Shown here: positions 25,004 through 37,600 of the stretch, in pieces
Layout of the letters: every line of letters starts with the position of its first letter
Numbering within the stretch: the first letter of the stretch is position 1
Source of the DNA: Sorex araneus
Taxonomy: Eukaryota > Chordata > Mammalia > Eulipotyphla > Soricidae
Direction: 5' to 3'
Length of the DNA: 64,000 nucleotides
NCBI RefSeq assembly: GCF_027595985.1
Contig: NC_073311.1
Location: forward strand, 50,200,463 to 50,264,462
Notes under the pieces: generated by a model
Told to the model about the DNA's origin: nothing
Database searches by the model: none
What the model saw: the letters and a program-made list of their open reading frames with translations, nothing else
Position numbers and translations under genes: made by a program

Positions 25004-25215
25004 TGAGAAAGGGAGGGAAAGAGAGAGGAAGGGAGAGAAGGAGGGAGAGAGAGGGAAGAGGGAGAGGGAGAGAGAGAAAGAGAGAGAGGGAGGGAGAGAA
25101 AGAGAGGGGGAGGGAGAGAGCGCAGGAGAGAGGGAGGGAGAGAGAGGAAAAGGAGAGAAAGAGGGAGGGAGAGAGAGATGGTGTGGCAAGAGAGTGAGAA
25201 AGAGAGTGAGAATGA
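25004..25215. repeat. GA-rich tract, right of LTR copy 2
   Basis: About 210 bases of nearly pure purine on the + strand, in register with the left part, showing that the LTR landed in it. Long charged or Ser/Leu frames here are not genes. Confidence 0.9.
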
Positions 25216-25559
25216 GAATGAGAATAGACTATTTCAATTTTCTTTAAATGCCACACACTAGGAAGTGAAACGAAAACGTAATTTGACACGAGCAAGGACT
25301 CAGCCAATGAACAGGCTGCTGCACTATTGCCAGTTTCTCTCCTCAGGGAGTTACCCTGTTCTTCTCAGATATAGTCCTTTTTCTTCAGGATTGTTGAAAT
25401 TTTAGTCTCCAGATCTCATTTTAGCAAGTCTACTCTTTTTCTCTAAAGCAGATGGTTGTACTGGCGGCACAGCCTAACTTGAGGGAGACCCCGATATTTG
25501 ATCCCTTAATTCAAGTTCCTTCCCTGCAGGATGCAGCTGCTGTCGACAAAGAGGAGACA

Positions 25560-25653
25560 ATGGTGGTGGAGGACTCACCAAAAGAAATGCAGAAATGTTG
25601 TTACTTACCGGAACATCACAGATGCTTGCTTTTCAGTGGAAAGGAACAATTTG
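25560..25653 (+). CDS. candidate exon 1 (cytoplasmic tail) of the CLEC2-like gene
   Basis: An ATG at 25560 has A at -3 and G at +4, a strong initiation context. The reading frame is open to a donor (ttg|gtaatg) at 25653/25654 and ends in phase 1, exactly what the exon beginning at 34688 needs. It encodes about 31 polar residues with several Cys, His and Glu and no membrane segment, as expected for a type II cytoplasmic tail. An in-frame ATG at 25452 extends it but has a weaker context. A good acceptor-like site (tccctgcag) at 25530 could mean a non-coding exon lies further upstream. The 9 kb gap to exon 2 is largely filled by L1-derived insertions (28.0-34.6 kb). I recognise no specific homology in this tail, so the assignment rests on phase and context. 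Confidence 0.4.
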
Positions 25654-28600
25654 GTAATGTAAAGTTGTTGCAAAGAACAAAAACATGGAGTGGGAGTTGG
25701 GCCAACAGTGGGAGAAGGAGAGGGAGAGGAGAGGGAAAGGGAAACAGAGAGGGCTCTTTTGTATCCTAGAGGGACAGCAAACTAATACCATGTATTTCAT
25801 AATATGTGAACTAATTTATTTGCCTGTCAAAACCGGTTCTTAGGGGGTCTAAATATTTTCTAACTTATTAATAGACAGTGGAAGGCAGAGGGTTGGTCTT
25901 TTGAAATTAGGAATGATAGGCTGAACCTAGCCATTACCAAATAACTTAGCATTTAAAACTTTTTAAACTTTTTTTTATGGTACCACAGACCAAATTGAGA
26001 AACTCACACATATAAAGCACACCCTCTACTATTGAGCTATATTCCCCTTACCTGTTTTAGGTTTAGAGCAAATTTGACTTGAAAGATGAAGAACATAATG
26101 ATGTGTGCTTGTTTTCCAGTCTGAAAGGAATGGTATGTTTTACTGAAATTCTAGCTGTTGAAAAGCACATTTCTTTCTTTTTTCTTTTTCCACTCTCCCT
26201 GAATTTATTCTTTTTTTGGGGGGGGGATGAGATACACCATTGTATTCCCATAAAATAGGGTTTGTATTTAATCACAACTTAATTAAAAATGATATCGTTT
26301 ATCAATTAAGATAAAGTTTCACTAACTAAAGCTATTTGACCAATGAGGATGTCATACTTATTAAATTAAACTGACCGGTAAGAATGTTTCACATGAGAAA
26401 AGTGAATTTTGAACTGTCTTTGGATTATGAAACTAACATTTATATTAGAAAAATATTTAGTTCGTTTCTTTGTTCTTTTGAGAGGTAGAGGCTGATGCCA
26501 TATTCCCAACTAGAAATCCAGTGGTTATGGTGTCAGAGTGCAATATAGGTGGCATATGGCTTTGAAGGAGATTGGGAGAGGACAGTCCAGGTGGGAGAAG
26601 AGAAATAAGAGAGGAGTGGAGCATGATGCTGGGGGAGACATTCGATTCAGGGAAATAAAGGGGAAAAGAAAGGGAGGTTTTGGGAGATCTTCTCCGACTA
26701 GAACTAAGGTCAAAACTTTTGTGATACCAAGAGATCCATGTGAAAAGCATTAGTTGAAGGAAAGTGAGCAGGAACTTTATCTTAAGTATGATTTTAACTT
26801 CATTACAGTGACTTGGAATCACGAGGGGAAGAGAGCATGAGGGGGTCCTATGGGTCTTATTCCAGCAGCAAACTGCTTTTTGCTGATTCTCAAAATGAAC
26901 TATTAAAGGCAGATATGCCCAGTATCAGTGCTTTAATGCTTTTCGAAACTTGGGGGTAACCCAGAGTTTAGGGGTCTGTGTGGAAGAGAGAAGGCTGATT
27001 GTTGACAATTGCTCAACAAACTTTGAGCAAACAATTGTGACCATGATTCATTCTTCCTTTTGCTTGGTGCTGGGCGACATTTTCTTTTTCCCCACCAGAA
27101 TTTAGACTGTTGCCAGATTTTAGAGCTAAAGAATAAAGGTTTTATGTTTCTATGCAGGTTTTTGAGTAAAGTTAGGCTTTATTTCTCCTGTATGAATACC
27201 AAACATAGGGTTGTTTTTTATATCAAGATGTGATATCATGCTAAGTTTAGCACATGCTAGTTTGTATTTACTGCACCAAACGGCAAAGCTGCCTTTACAG
27301 AGTGGCTGGCTGTACCATCTTATCTTTCCAACATCAGTGCACGAGAATTTCAATTCTCCACTTGGTTCTTTATTTTGTTTTCTCTCTTAATAGGCAGATA
27401 GAGGAAACTCAGATTTTAATTAGCATTTCTTCAATTCATGCTATCTTGAGCACATTTTTATGCGCTAATTTATCCTTTATGCATCTTCAATTTTATATTA
27501 AGATACACAAACTGGGTGATTCAAAACTCATGTTCAGCTTGTGTATTTCTCTTATTTTGAGTTTTTTTGTTTTTAAAATAGTCTAGATATAGGTTTTCAC
27601 CACATCTTTATCAACAGTGTGCTTATTCTCCAGACTAGTAGCTCTAAACCTGCTTGTAAGTTTTGATTGCAATCTTCCTACTAATGAATGACAGGAAGCA
27701 TTTTCATGTACCTGATGGCCATCTGCATGTCCTTGAGACTCTGAGGAACTAATCCCTGACCTGACAGAGGAGGCATTTGTCTCATTGCTGATCTTCACAC
27801 CTGACTTTTCTACTTTTTCCTGTTTCTTTCCATCTTCCTGAACTCCTTTGTGTATAGCTGTCGGATTTCCTATGGGTGAGATTCTATTTCTTTTATTTCA
27901 GACCCTCTTTGATTCATGGTAATAGCTTATGGGTCATGACCTTTTGTTAAAGGGATTGGCAATAGGCAAATTGTTCTGTAGCAGAAGTGGGCAGTAGATT
28001 TTTTTTAATTTTTAATTTTTTAAATTTTACATTATTTATTATACTTCTTTTTAAAAATTATTTTTAATTTTATTTTTTAAGTAGTGAGTCACCGTGAGGG
28101 TACAGATACAAATTTTTGTGCTTGTGTTTCCCTCATACAGTGTTCATGAGCCCATCCCTCCACCAGTGTCCATTCTCCACCACCAATGAACCCAGTATCC
28201 CTCCCACCCCCCAATCCCATCCCCCATTACTGCACCCCGCCTCTGTGGCAGGGCATTTCATTTTGTTCTCTCTCTCCTTTTTGGTGTTGTGGTTTGCAAC
28301 AGGGGTATTGAGTGGGAATTGTGTTCAGTCTTTTGTCTACTTTCAACATGTATCTCCCTTCCCACACGCGCTCTCCAATCACATTTTACTTTACCCTTCT
28401 CTATCTGGGCTGCCTTTCCCCCAGCATGTGAGGCCACCTTCCTAGACATGGAACCCATCTCCTGCTATTATATACTACTATTCTTGGGTGTTAGTCTCCT
28501 ACTCTGTTGTTTTATATCCCAGAGATGAGTGCAATCTTTCTATGTCTGTGCCTCTCTTTCTGACTCATTTCACTTAGCATGATACTTTCCATGCTGATCC

Positions 28601-31600
28601 ACCTGTATGCAAGTTTCATGACTTCAACTTTCTAGCAGCTGCATAGTATTCCATTGTGTAGATGTACCAGTTTCTTTAACCAGTCATCTGTTCTTGGGCA
28701 CTAGGGTTTTTTCCAGATTTTTTTCTGCTCTCATTTCTTCCTGTATTTTCTTAGTGGTCCTTTCCACGGCTGTGTTCATATTCTCCCTTAGTTTATTGGT
28801 TTTTCATTCCATAGTTGTGTTCATATCCTCCCTTAGTTTATTGGTTGTCTGTTCCATGGTTCCTTTGAGTTCCTCAACCATGTTCACAATTTCTTCTCTG
28901 AATTCTTTATCTGAGAGGAGGTTGTATTTGTGGGCGACCTCTATTGAGGCTTCTGGAATCCCTTCATTATCTCTTTGTGGTGTTTTTTTTCGATGTTTCT
29001 TCATGTTGTTTTGGAACGATAGAGGAGAAACCTTCCGATTCTCTATCTTTATTCCCTCTTGCTACAGGAGGGGATTCTAGGTGAGCTAAATCGATAATGG
29101 TATTCTTTGCCCCCTTCTAAAATAGTTCCTTACATTACTGCGCTCTTCCTAGTTTGTGTAGGGTATCTAGTCACGGCTTAGGCTATGATCTCTTCATGAG
29201 GGCTTTGTGTACTTTCTTTTTTTTTTTTTTTTTTTTTTTGCTTTTTGGGTCACACCTGGCGATGCACAAGGGTCACTCCTGGCTCTGCACTCAGGAATTA
29301 CCCCTGGCGGTGCTCAGGGGACCATATGGGATGCTGGGAATCGAACCCGGGTCGGCCGCGTGCAAGGCAAACGCCCTACCCGCTGTGCTATCACTCCAGC
29401 CCTTTGTGTACTTTCTTGTATTGCTGAGACTTTTTGTGGAATTGGGAATTAGGATAGGTTAATGGCTTATTGGCATATAGTGATTGAGATGGCCAGGTTG
29501 TTCTTCGAATAGATAGGTCATACAGATTGTGACCTATATGCACAGTATAGGAAAGGGGGAAAAGGCCGTTAGCGGCCCCGTTCTGGAAAAAGGCCACGCC
29601 CCCTTTTGAGGCCAAGCCCCCTGATGTAGAGGACATACCCCCACCAGTCAACAGGCAGGACCCCAGGATTACCTGGGTTAGGGGAGTTACCTGGGGGAGG
29701 GGAGTGGTTGGCTAGAATGGCCTGCGGAGAGGCAGGCAGCGGGAGGAGGAGGACCCTCAGCCCTGGCAGTCCCCCAGGCTGGGCAGAGCCGGTGTGTGCT
29801 CATGTCTTCATTCTCTTTGTTTCTAGGTATCTCTTGATTTCTTCCTTGATTTTCTTCCTGACTCACTCATTGTTCAACATTGAGTTGTTTAATTTCCAGG
29901 TGTTTGATTTGGTTCTCCATATCTGTGTGTGATTAGCTTCTATCTTTAGTGCATTGTGGTCTGAAAAGATGGTTGATACAATTTCTATTTTTCAATTCTA
30001 TTGAGGTATGTTTTTTGGCCCAGTACATGGTCTATTTTGTAAAATGTCCCATGTACACTGGAAAAGAATGTGTATTCTTTCTTTGTGGGGTGTAAAGTCC
30101 TATATAGGTCTATTAGGCCTCTCTCTTCAATTTCTTTCTTCAGAGTCAGTGTTTCCTTGCTGAGTTTTGCTCTTGTCGATCTACCCAGAGGTGATAATGC
30201 AGTGTTGAAGTCTCCAACTACTTTTGTGCTGCTAGTGATGTCCTCTTTAAAGTCTGTTAGGAGTTGTTTTAAGTATTTAGCCAGTCGTTCATTAGGTGCG
30301 TATACGTTTAAGAGTGTGATTTCTTCCTGTTGTATATATCACTTGATGAATAGAAAATGACCGTCACTGTCCCTTCTAATCTTTTTCAGCCTGAAATCTA
30401 TGTTGTTAGATACTAGTATGGCCACCCCAGCTTTCTTGAGGGAGTTGTTTGCCTGCAGGATTGTTCTCCATCCTTTGACTTTGAGTCTGTGTTTGCTCTG
30501 ACTGTTCCGGTTTGCTTCTTGCAGGCAACAGAATGTGGGTTTAGTTTCTGGATCCATTTTGCACTCTGTGTTTCTTAATAGGTGCATTTAGGCCATTGAC
30601 ATTGAGAGAGATTATTGTCATGGGGTTTTGTGTCATTTCTCTGTGGGGTTTGTTGTTCTTGTAGGGTTTTTCCTTGTCTTACAGTAGCCACTTTAGTCCT
30701 TCTTTTAAGTTTGGTTTTGAGCCTATGAAGTTCCTGAGCTGTTGTTTATCTGTGAAGTAGTGTATGGTTCCTTCGAGTTTGAGTGAAAGTTTAGCCGGAT
30801 AAAGTATTCTTGGTGAGGCGTTCATTTCATTGAGTTTTTTCACTATGTCCCACCATTGTCATTGGGCTCGGAGGGTTTCCTCTGATAGGTTTGCTGTAAA
30901 TCTAAGGGGTGCTCCTTTGTATGTGATTTCCTTCTTTGACCTTGCTGCTCGTAGAATTGTGTCTCTATCCACAGCATCTATCATTGTGACTATGATATGC
31001 TTGAAGTTTTTTTATTCAGGTCTCTTTTTGCTGGTACTCTACGGGCTCCTTGGATCTGAATGCCTGCCTTCTCCAGTTCTGGGAATTTCTTAGCAATGAT
31101 GTCTTTAACTGTGCTTTTTTCATTGGGGTTATTTCCCTGTGCTTCTGGTGCTCCAATGATCCTTATGTTGTTCCTCTTGAGGTCATCCCCTAGGACTGTG
31201 ATTCGCTCTAGCGCCATTTTGAGGTCTTTTGCCATTGTTTGTTGCTGTCTGTAAGCTTTGTGCAGCTCATCTTCAAGCTCACTGATTCTGTCTTCAGCTG
31301 TAGCCATTCTACTGTTGAGGGCTCCTGCTGAGATTTTTAATTCATCTACTGATTCCTTTATTTGTGTGACTTCTGTTTGTAGCTTTGAAATTTCTGCTCT
31401 CAATTCTTCCTGCATTTTCTTGGTGTTCCGTTCTGATGCTTCATTTATATCCTGCCTTAATTTGTTGGATGTCTGTTCCATGGTTGCTTGGGGTACATCA
31501 ACTCTCCTCAAGATTTCCTCTGACCCTCTGTGCCTAAAGACTTATTCCAGAGGCCTTCTAACTGATTTTGGCATCCAGAGCAGCTTCTTACAGCAATGCA

Positions 31601-34600
31601 CTGGGACTGTGAGCTGGGCTACAACTCCACGCTGCCCGGGGATGGATCTTTCCTGTCCATCCTGTTTTTCTGCACTGAAAATGGCGGCGGCAGCAATATC
31701 CACGCGGTGAGAGCCACCTTCTAAGACTCCTAACCCAGAGGTATACGGTTTTTACACTTTGGGGCTCCTAGGCAATCATGGGAAGTGGGTTTTACCGGCA
31801 TGCCCTTGGCCCAGATAAATTCGGAGCTGCTGAGAGCGAAACGAACCTTCTGAGCCTAAAGACTTTGATTCCAGAGGCCGTCTAACACATTTTGGCGTCC
31901 AGAGCAGCTTCTTACAGCAATTCACTGGGACTGTGATCTGGGCTATGGAATTTCTGGCTGAATTTTCCCTGGATTTTATACAGAAATCCAAGACTGTGCG
32001 GCCGCGGCAGCAGCTGCACAACTTAACATCTCTTAGTTGTCAGCAATGTGAAACGGTTCCTTTTTAGCAGGTCTGACTTTGGGGGGAAACTCCAAACAAT
32101 AACAGTGAGTTTTTTGTTGAAATATTGAAGGTAATCAAAGTAGCAGCCATTTTTGGCTCCTTCCCAGCCACGACCAGGGCCACGGCCACGGCCCCAGAGG
32201 CCAGCTGCTTGACTGGCCCACACGGGTCCCTGGCAAAGGCACAGCCCCACGGGCAGAGAGGAAAGGCGTGTCAGGAGGGGGAGCTGGGCTGGAAGCCCCC
32301 GACCCCCACGCTCGTGGTAATGGACACAGCAGCAGTGGCCCGGGACCCTGACAAGGAAGAAACTGCCCCAGGGGGCGTCCTGATTCAGAAGGAAAGTCCA
32401 GGTCTGGCTGCCCAGCCAGGGAGACATTCCTGAGCCCGGGCCCACCCGCAGTCAGAAGTGAAGGTGAGGGTGGGCGTGGCCTGCCGATCGGGGCGGGGCC
32501 TGAGGCTCAGGGCGGTTCCTCTGGGGCGGGGCCAGCAGCTGGGTGGGGCGGCTCAGTGCAGCGCCTGGTCCAGCTCATACTTCTCGCAGAAGCGGCTGGT
32601 GAAGAGGAAGCAGGTGAGGTGCTCCATCCAGGGCCAGTTGATGGGGTAGACGTAGAGCCAGATAACGAGCAAGGCGAAAATGCCAGCAAAGACCAGCAAA
32701 AACACCAGGATGAGGGCGCGCTTGCGGTACTTGTCGCCAGTGCCGAAGGTGATGTAGGGCAGGAAGGCGAAGGCCAGCAGCAGGCCGCTGAGGAAGCCGA
32801 AGATGTGGGAGATGTTGTCGATCCAGGGTAGCAGGCCGCAGACGAAGAGGAAGAGCATGATGACCGACAGGTTCAGAAAGGCCTTCCAGGGCCGCTCCAG
32901 CCACTTTAGTCACTGGCTTTAAATATATTTTTCTATCTTTACACTGTCTGTCAAGTATAAAACAGATTTTAAGGTATAATAAAATTCCTGAAAGTAAACT
33001 CTAATAAACAGTTTGGACTCAATGTTTATGATTACACAAGCCATAGTTTTGATTATTAGGCTACTAGTTATAGAGCATTTCATTTAAAAAAAAAAAACAA
33101 AGTAGCAGCCATTTCTCTAGACTGTGAACTAAGCAATAGCCCCACACCAGCCGAGAAGAGGAAATATCCCTCTTTCCCGGTTGTTTCCCATTTTCGGGGA
33201 GAAACATGACGTGGCGTCCACCATACTATGAGGCGCAGGAAGGGGAATGAGGGGGAAAAAAAGGAAAAAGGAAAAAAACAGAGTTATGTACTTGAAGCAG
33301 TGGGGCTACATATCTCTTCATTCTAAGCAATGGAAAACTAATTATCAAATGCTTCCTTGGTAGTAGGGCTGTCTTTCTTGGGGGGAAACTCCAACAACAA
33401 TAGTGAGTTTTGTGTTGAAATATGGAATGTAATCAAAGTAAAGAGATAATGATTCATCAGTTATGCAGTTGGGTGTGCGGGGGCGGGGGCAGGAGGTATA
33501 CTGGGGTCTTTGGTGGTGGAATATGGGCACTGGTGAAGGAATGGGTGTTTTAATATTATATAACTGAGACATAAACTTGAGAACTTTGTAACTTTCCACA
33601 TGGTGATTCAATAAAAATAAATAAATAAATATAAAATAAAATTATAGAACAAGTGTGAAAAAAATAAGATTTCCTCTCTGAATTCTTTATCTAAAAGGTC
33701 GTATATGGGGGCTGGAGCAATAGCACAGCGGGTATGGCATTTGCCTTGCACTCCACCGACCTGGGTTCAATTCTCAGTATCCCATATGGTCCCCTGAGCA
33801 CCGCCAGGGGTGATTCCTGAGCGCAGAGCCAGGAATAATCCCTGTGCATTGCTGGGTGTGACCCAAAAAGCATAAAAACAAAACAAGACAAAACAAAACA
33901 AACAAATAAAAAAATACAAATAAAAGATCATATATGTGAGTAGTCCCTGTTGAGGTTTCTGGAGTCTTTTCTTCATTCTCTCTTTGTCAAGGCGATTTTC
34001 GCTGTTTCTTCATATTGTTATGGAAGTACAGAGTTGGAACTTTCTAGTTGTCTATCCCTAGTCTATCTTGCTGCGGGTGTGTGGGCTCTGGATGTGCTAA
34101 ATTGATGATGGTAGCCTTGTTTCTATTCTAGAGTTCTTCCTTACTCTCAGGCACTCTCCTGATTTATGTGGGGCCTCTACTGAAGGCGTAATGCTATGTT
34201 CTCTTTACTAAGGTTTGGTGCAGCTTCCATTGTTCACTGATAGTTTTTTTGATGTTAGAATAAGCTAATGGTCTATTTCACTTTGAGTGATTGAGATGGT
34301 CAGGGTGTTTTTCAAAGAAACAGAGTGTACATATTATGCTAAAGTAAAAAATAGTAACTGTGACCTGCCACCAATCTGGCAGCAGGCCAAGCCCCTTTTT
34401 GAGAGCACACTCCAGAGATACAGGCCACAACCCCAGTAACCTCCTGGGTCTGGGAGAGCCATTTGGGGCCTGGGAGGCGGGGCTTGGGGTGGGCAATTAC
34501 CTGGAGACAGAGGCGGAGTTAAGGAGCATGCAGAGAGGCACGTTAAGGGAGACAAGGGCTGGGAACGCTGGGGCAGTTGGGCGCCCAGTGTGAGCTGTCC

Positions 34601-37600
34601 GGGCCAGGAGGGAAGTAGATTTTTTAATAAACTTGTTTTCCTCATAAAGCTTTCAGGAGAATGATATTATGATATTTTACTTTAAAGGTGCTCAAAACCA
34701 AGAAAAATGTAGAACAACTCAACCTTCTGAAACTCTTCACAGACTTCCTTTCCGCTTCATCACTATGATTTTGATCATAGTAATAATAGTGGTTCCACTT
34801 TCTGTTACTTTGACAGGTAAGTTACTTGTTCTTCAAATTCTATCATGTCCTCCATACATTAATATGGTCATAAATATTCCTTTAAGTCCTGTTTTATGCC
34901 AGGCACCATGCAAAGTGTCCAGAGCATATTGGTGAATGAAATACAAAAATTCCTTATTTTCATTTATATTCCAGAAGAGAGATGTAGCTGTCATAATAGA
35001 TTAAGATAGGGGGTAGGGAAACAAGCTGCAATTCACGTAGAAGTGACACATACTCTTCAGCGGGAATCTCTCCCATTCTGTAAACTTTTGAAGGACATGA
35101 AGGAAGCATGCTGATGCATGGGGAAAGCTCTTCAGGCACATTAAACATTAGAGCAAATTCCCAAAGAAGGAATATCTCTAGTGCTTTGATTAAGAGCAAG
35201 GAGATTGTTGGGGCTAGAGCAAGGTGAGACCAAGGAAGAAGCATGGGATGGATCGAGGAGGCAATAGCCTTGGGAGTCACTTACAGACTGGGTTAAACTT
35301 TGATTAGAGCTGGGAAGGTCAGGAAAAGAAGAGTTGTAAAGAGGGATTTCATGTCTCTGAAACTTTTATTGCAGAATGATCATTTTTTACTTTGCTGTTA
35401 AGGAGTGATTGTTGGAAGAGAGGGGGAGAATACTCAGGTGATATTGTAAAAATTTAGGTGAAAGATTATGATAATTTAGACCTGGAGGGAGAGGTGGGGG
35501 TGTGATCAGGTTCTGCATACTTTTGAATGTTGGAGCCACAGTATTTTATAATAGTGGAAGGTTGGCAAAAGGAGGCTTAAATATAACTTTAAAGATTTTC
35601 TTCTGAGCCATGGCAAGAAATGAGTTAACATCCTAGACAAGAGAAAGGCTTAAGGATTTTATCCTTGGAACTGTTTCTTACATAGAAAATGTCCAAAAGT
35701 ACAGATAAAGATGCTTCACAACAATCTGTTTGTATGTACAATTGGCAATTATTAAATGAATCACTAGTATTAATAAATAACTATTTTGTCTATTCTGATT
35801 TTACTATCTATCTTGTCAAGGCCTTTTCACCCAAATCTATCCAAACCCCATAGAACATTATTTTAGAGGAAGCAGTGTTACTGACCTTGACAGCAATGTG
35901 CTTTCTACTCTCTAATCTAATTTTCCTAAGGATAAGGATTGAGAAATTTTTAAAGAATTGTCTTTCTTTGAATATGAGATAATTAAAGTCATCATTGATA
36001 TTTAATATTTTGATACCATTTTTTTCTTAGCTGGCCCTTCAAGAATTAATGTAGTTTTAGTAGCAAAAGAAGAATAATATTATCAAAGTATAAAATGAGA
36101 ATATTTTATTCTTCCTATACTCTGTTCCAAAATATTGATTGTTTCAGAACATTTAACAAGAACCCCAAATATTTTATTCATATTTAAAATCAGTACATAT
36201 AAAGCAAAAATGTAAAAAGCCCTAGATTGTATTTTGGTTACCAGAATAATATTTGGGTTGCTGTATTATGTACACAAAAGTGTTTTGTTGCTCCCGAGAG
36301 TGTACCACAGTAAAGTTCAGTATATAAATGATGGCAAGAGGAAGAGGTGTTAATATTGAAGAAAATGTAAGAAAGTACAGTCTGTAGCTTTTTCTAGGAA
36401 AGCACACTAGAAAAATCTTATATTTACATTTTTGGAGAAATTTGAACCATTTATAAAAGTATCACAAAGATTATGCTTTATAAATTTATTTTTCTGAAGT
36501 CATTAATGCCTACATGCCCCTATAAAACTGAGACACACAGGTACCCCTATCAGGGGATTGTGACTATTGTACTTTAGATATGATTGTCAATCATGAATTA
36601 GGAAATTAATGAATACCAGTCTATAGCTTTAACAGTGATCTTAGGATAGTAAGAAGAAAAATAGATTAAAAGGATGAGAAAATGTATTTACTATATTTTG
36701 TTGTGATTATCCAAGTTTTAGTAAGAAAAGAAAGAACAGTCTCAGAAGTGCCTGTGCAACTCGCCTGCCCACTGCCGTGGATTGGATTTGGAAACAAGTG
36801 CTTTTATTTTTCTGAAGAAACAGAGAACTGGACATTCAGCAGGACTGTCTGTGACTCATTGGGAGCTCATCTTGTTCAGATTGACACCTCAGAGGAACTC
36901 GTAAGAATTGGACACCAGGGAGACAGTACAAGAGTGAGAGAACATGCCTGTCACATGCAGGGCCCTGAGTTCAGCCGTCAGCACCACATGCCCGGCACCG
37001 CAGGGCCCATGTGTCACCCTGCTTGCCCTGGCACTGCCTGTGCACACCGGGCTGAGCTTGGCAGAAATTGGCTCTGTCCAATTTCTCCCAATGCCACAGA
37101 GTCTTGTCCACACTAAAAGAAAAAAACTGTTTGGGGTTTTTTCAATAGAAAATAGAATCATATTTTCTATTGAATAAGGAGCCCCCGCAAAGAGGGTTGG
37201 GAGCTGCACAGGGCTAATGCTGAAAGACCAGGATGTCCTTGAGTCAGTCTGGAAGCATGGGACACAGAAAATTTTCTGATGTGTGTTGAACCCAGTGAGA
37301 CATGTTAGATATGTTCTCCCATGTAATCCTCATTGTTGACCTAGAAGCTTAGATGTACTGTTCCCTGTGTGCATAAAATTATTGTACTCACGTAAATTTT
37401 CATTCAAAATGTGGGAGTGACAGTGTTCAAGATATACTAAAGCAGTAGGCACAAAGTGAGACTTTGATTCTTTTAAACAAATATGCTTAGGAGCAGAGAC
37501 ATAGAATAATGACTCAAGCTGAAAAATGGGGTAGATAATTCTTCATTTATATTGTGCTATCATCCCAAATAGAAGACTGTAGGAAAGACAGACTCGGGAG

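Larger units (their letters stand above)
29798..34621 (-). mobile_element. L1, 3'-truncated, host of the nested insertions
   Basis: On the minus strand: 5' UTR 34621-34010, ORF1 N-terminus about 34000-33678, ORF1 remainder 31509-30700, ORF2 endonuclease 30587-30339 and ORF2 to 29798. ORF1 is cut by composite element copy 2 and the 5' part by a SINE. It lies between exons 1 and 2 of the lectin model. Confidence 0.75.

Noticed and set aside
24984-25307. Long Ser/Leu and Arg/Glu frames
   Set aside because: Created by the GA-rich tract beside LTR copy 2.
30990-31511. L1 ORF1 as an active protein
   Set aside because: The reading frame is cut by the composite element at its N-terminal side and broken further downstream, and the matching ORF2 is truncated.
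32125-32445. GC-rich open frames on both strands as a second gene or CpG-island promoter
   Set aside because: The region is explained as the 3' UTR part of the RHBDF2 retrocopy; the frames have no recognisable domain.
32553-32858. Open frame for the iRhom2 C-terminus as a functional gene
   Set aside because: It is intron-free, truncated at the 5' end, inside a poly(A)-tailed insertion with target duplications and without a promoter. It is a retrocopy.
34960-35280. 106-residue minus-strand frame in intron 2
   Set aside because: Chance frame in intronic sequence, with no domain and no splice sites.
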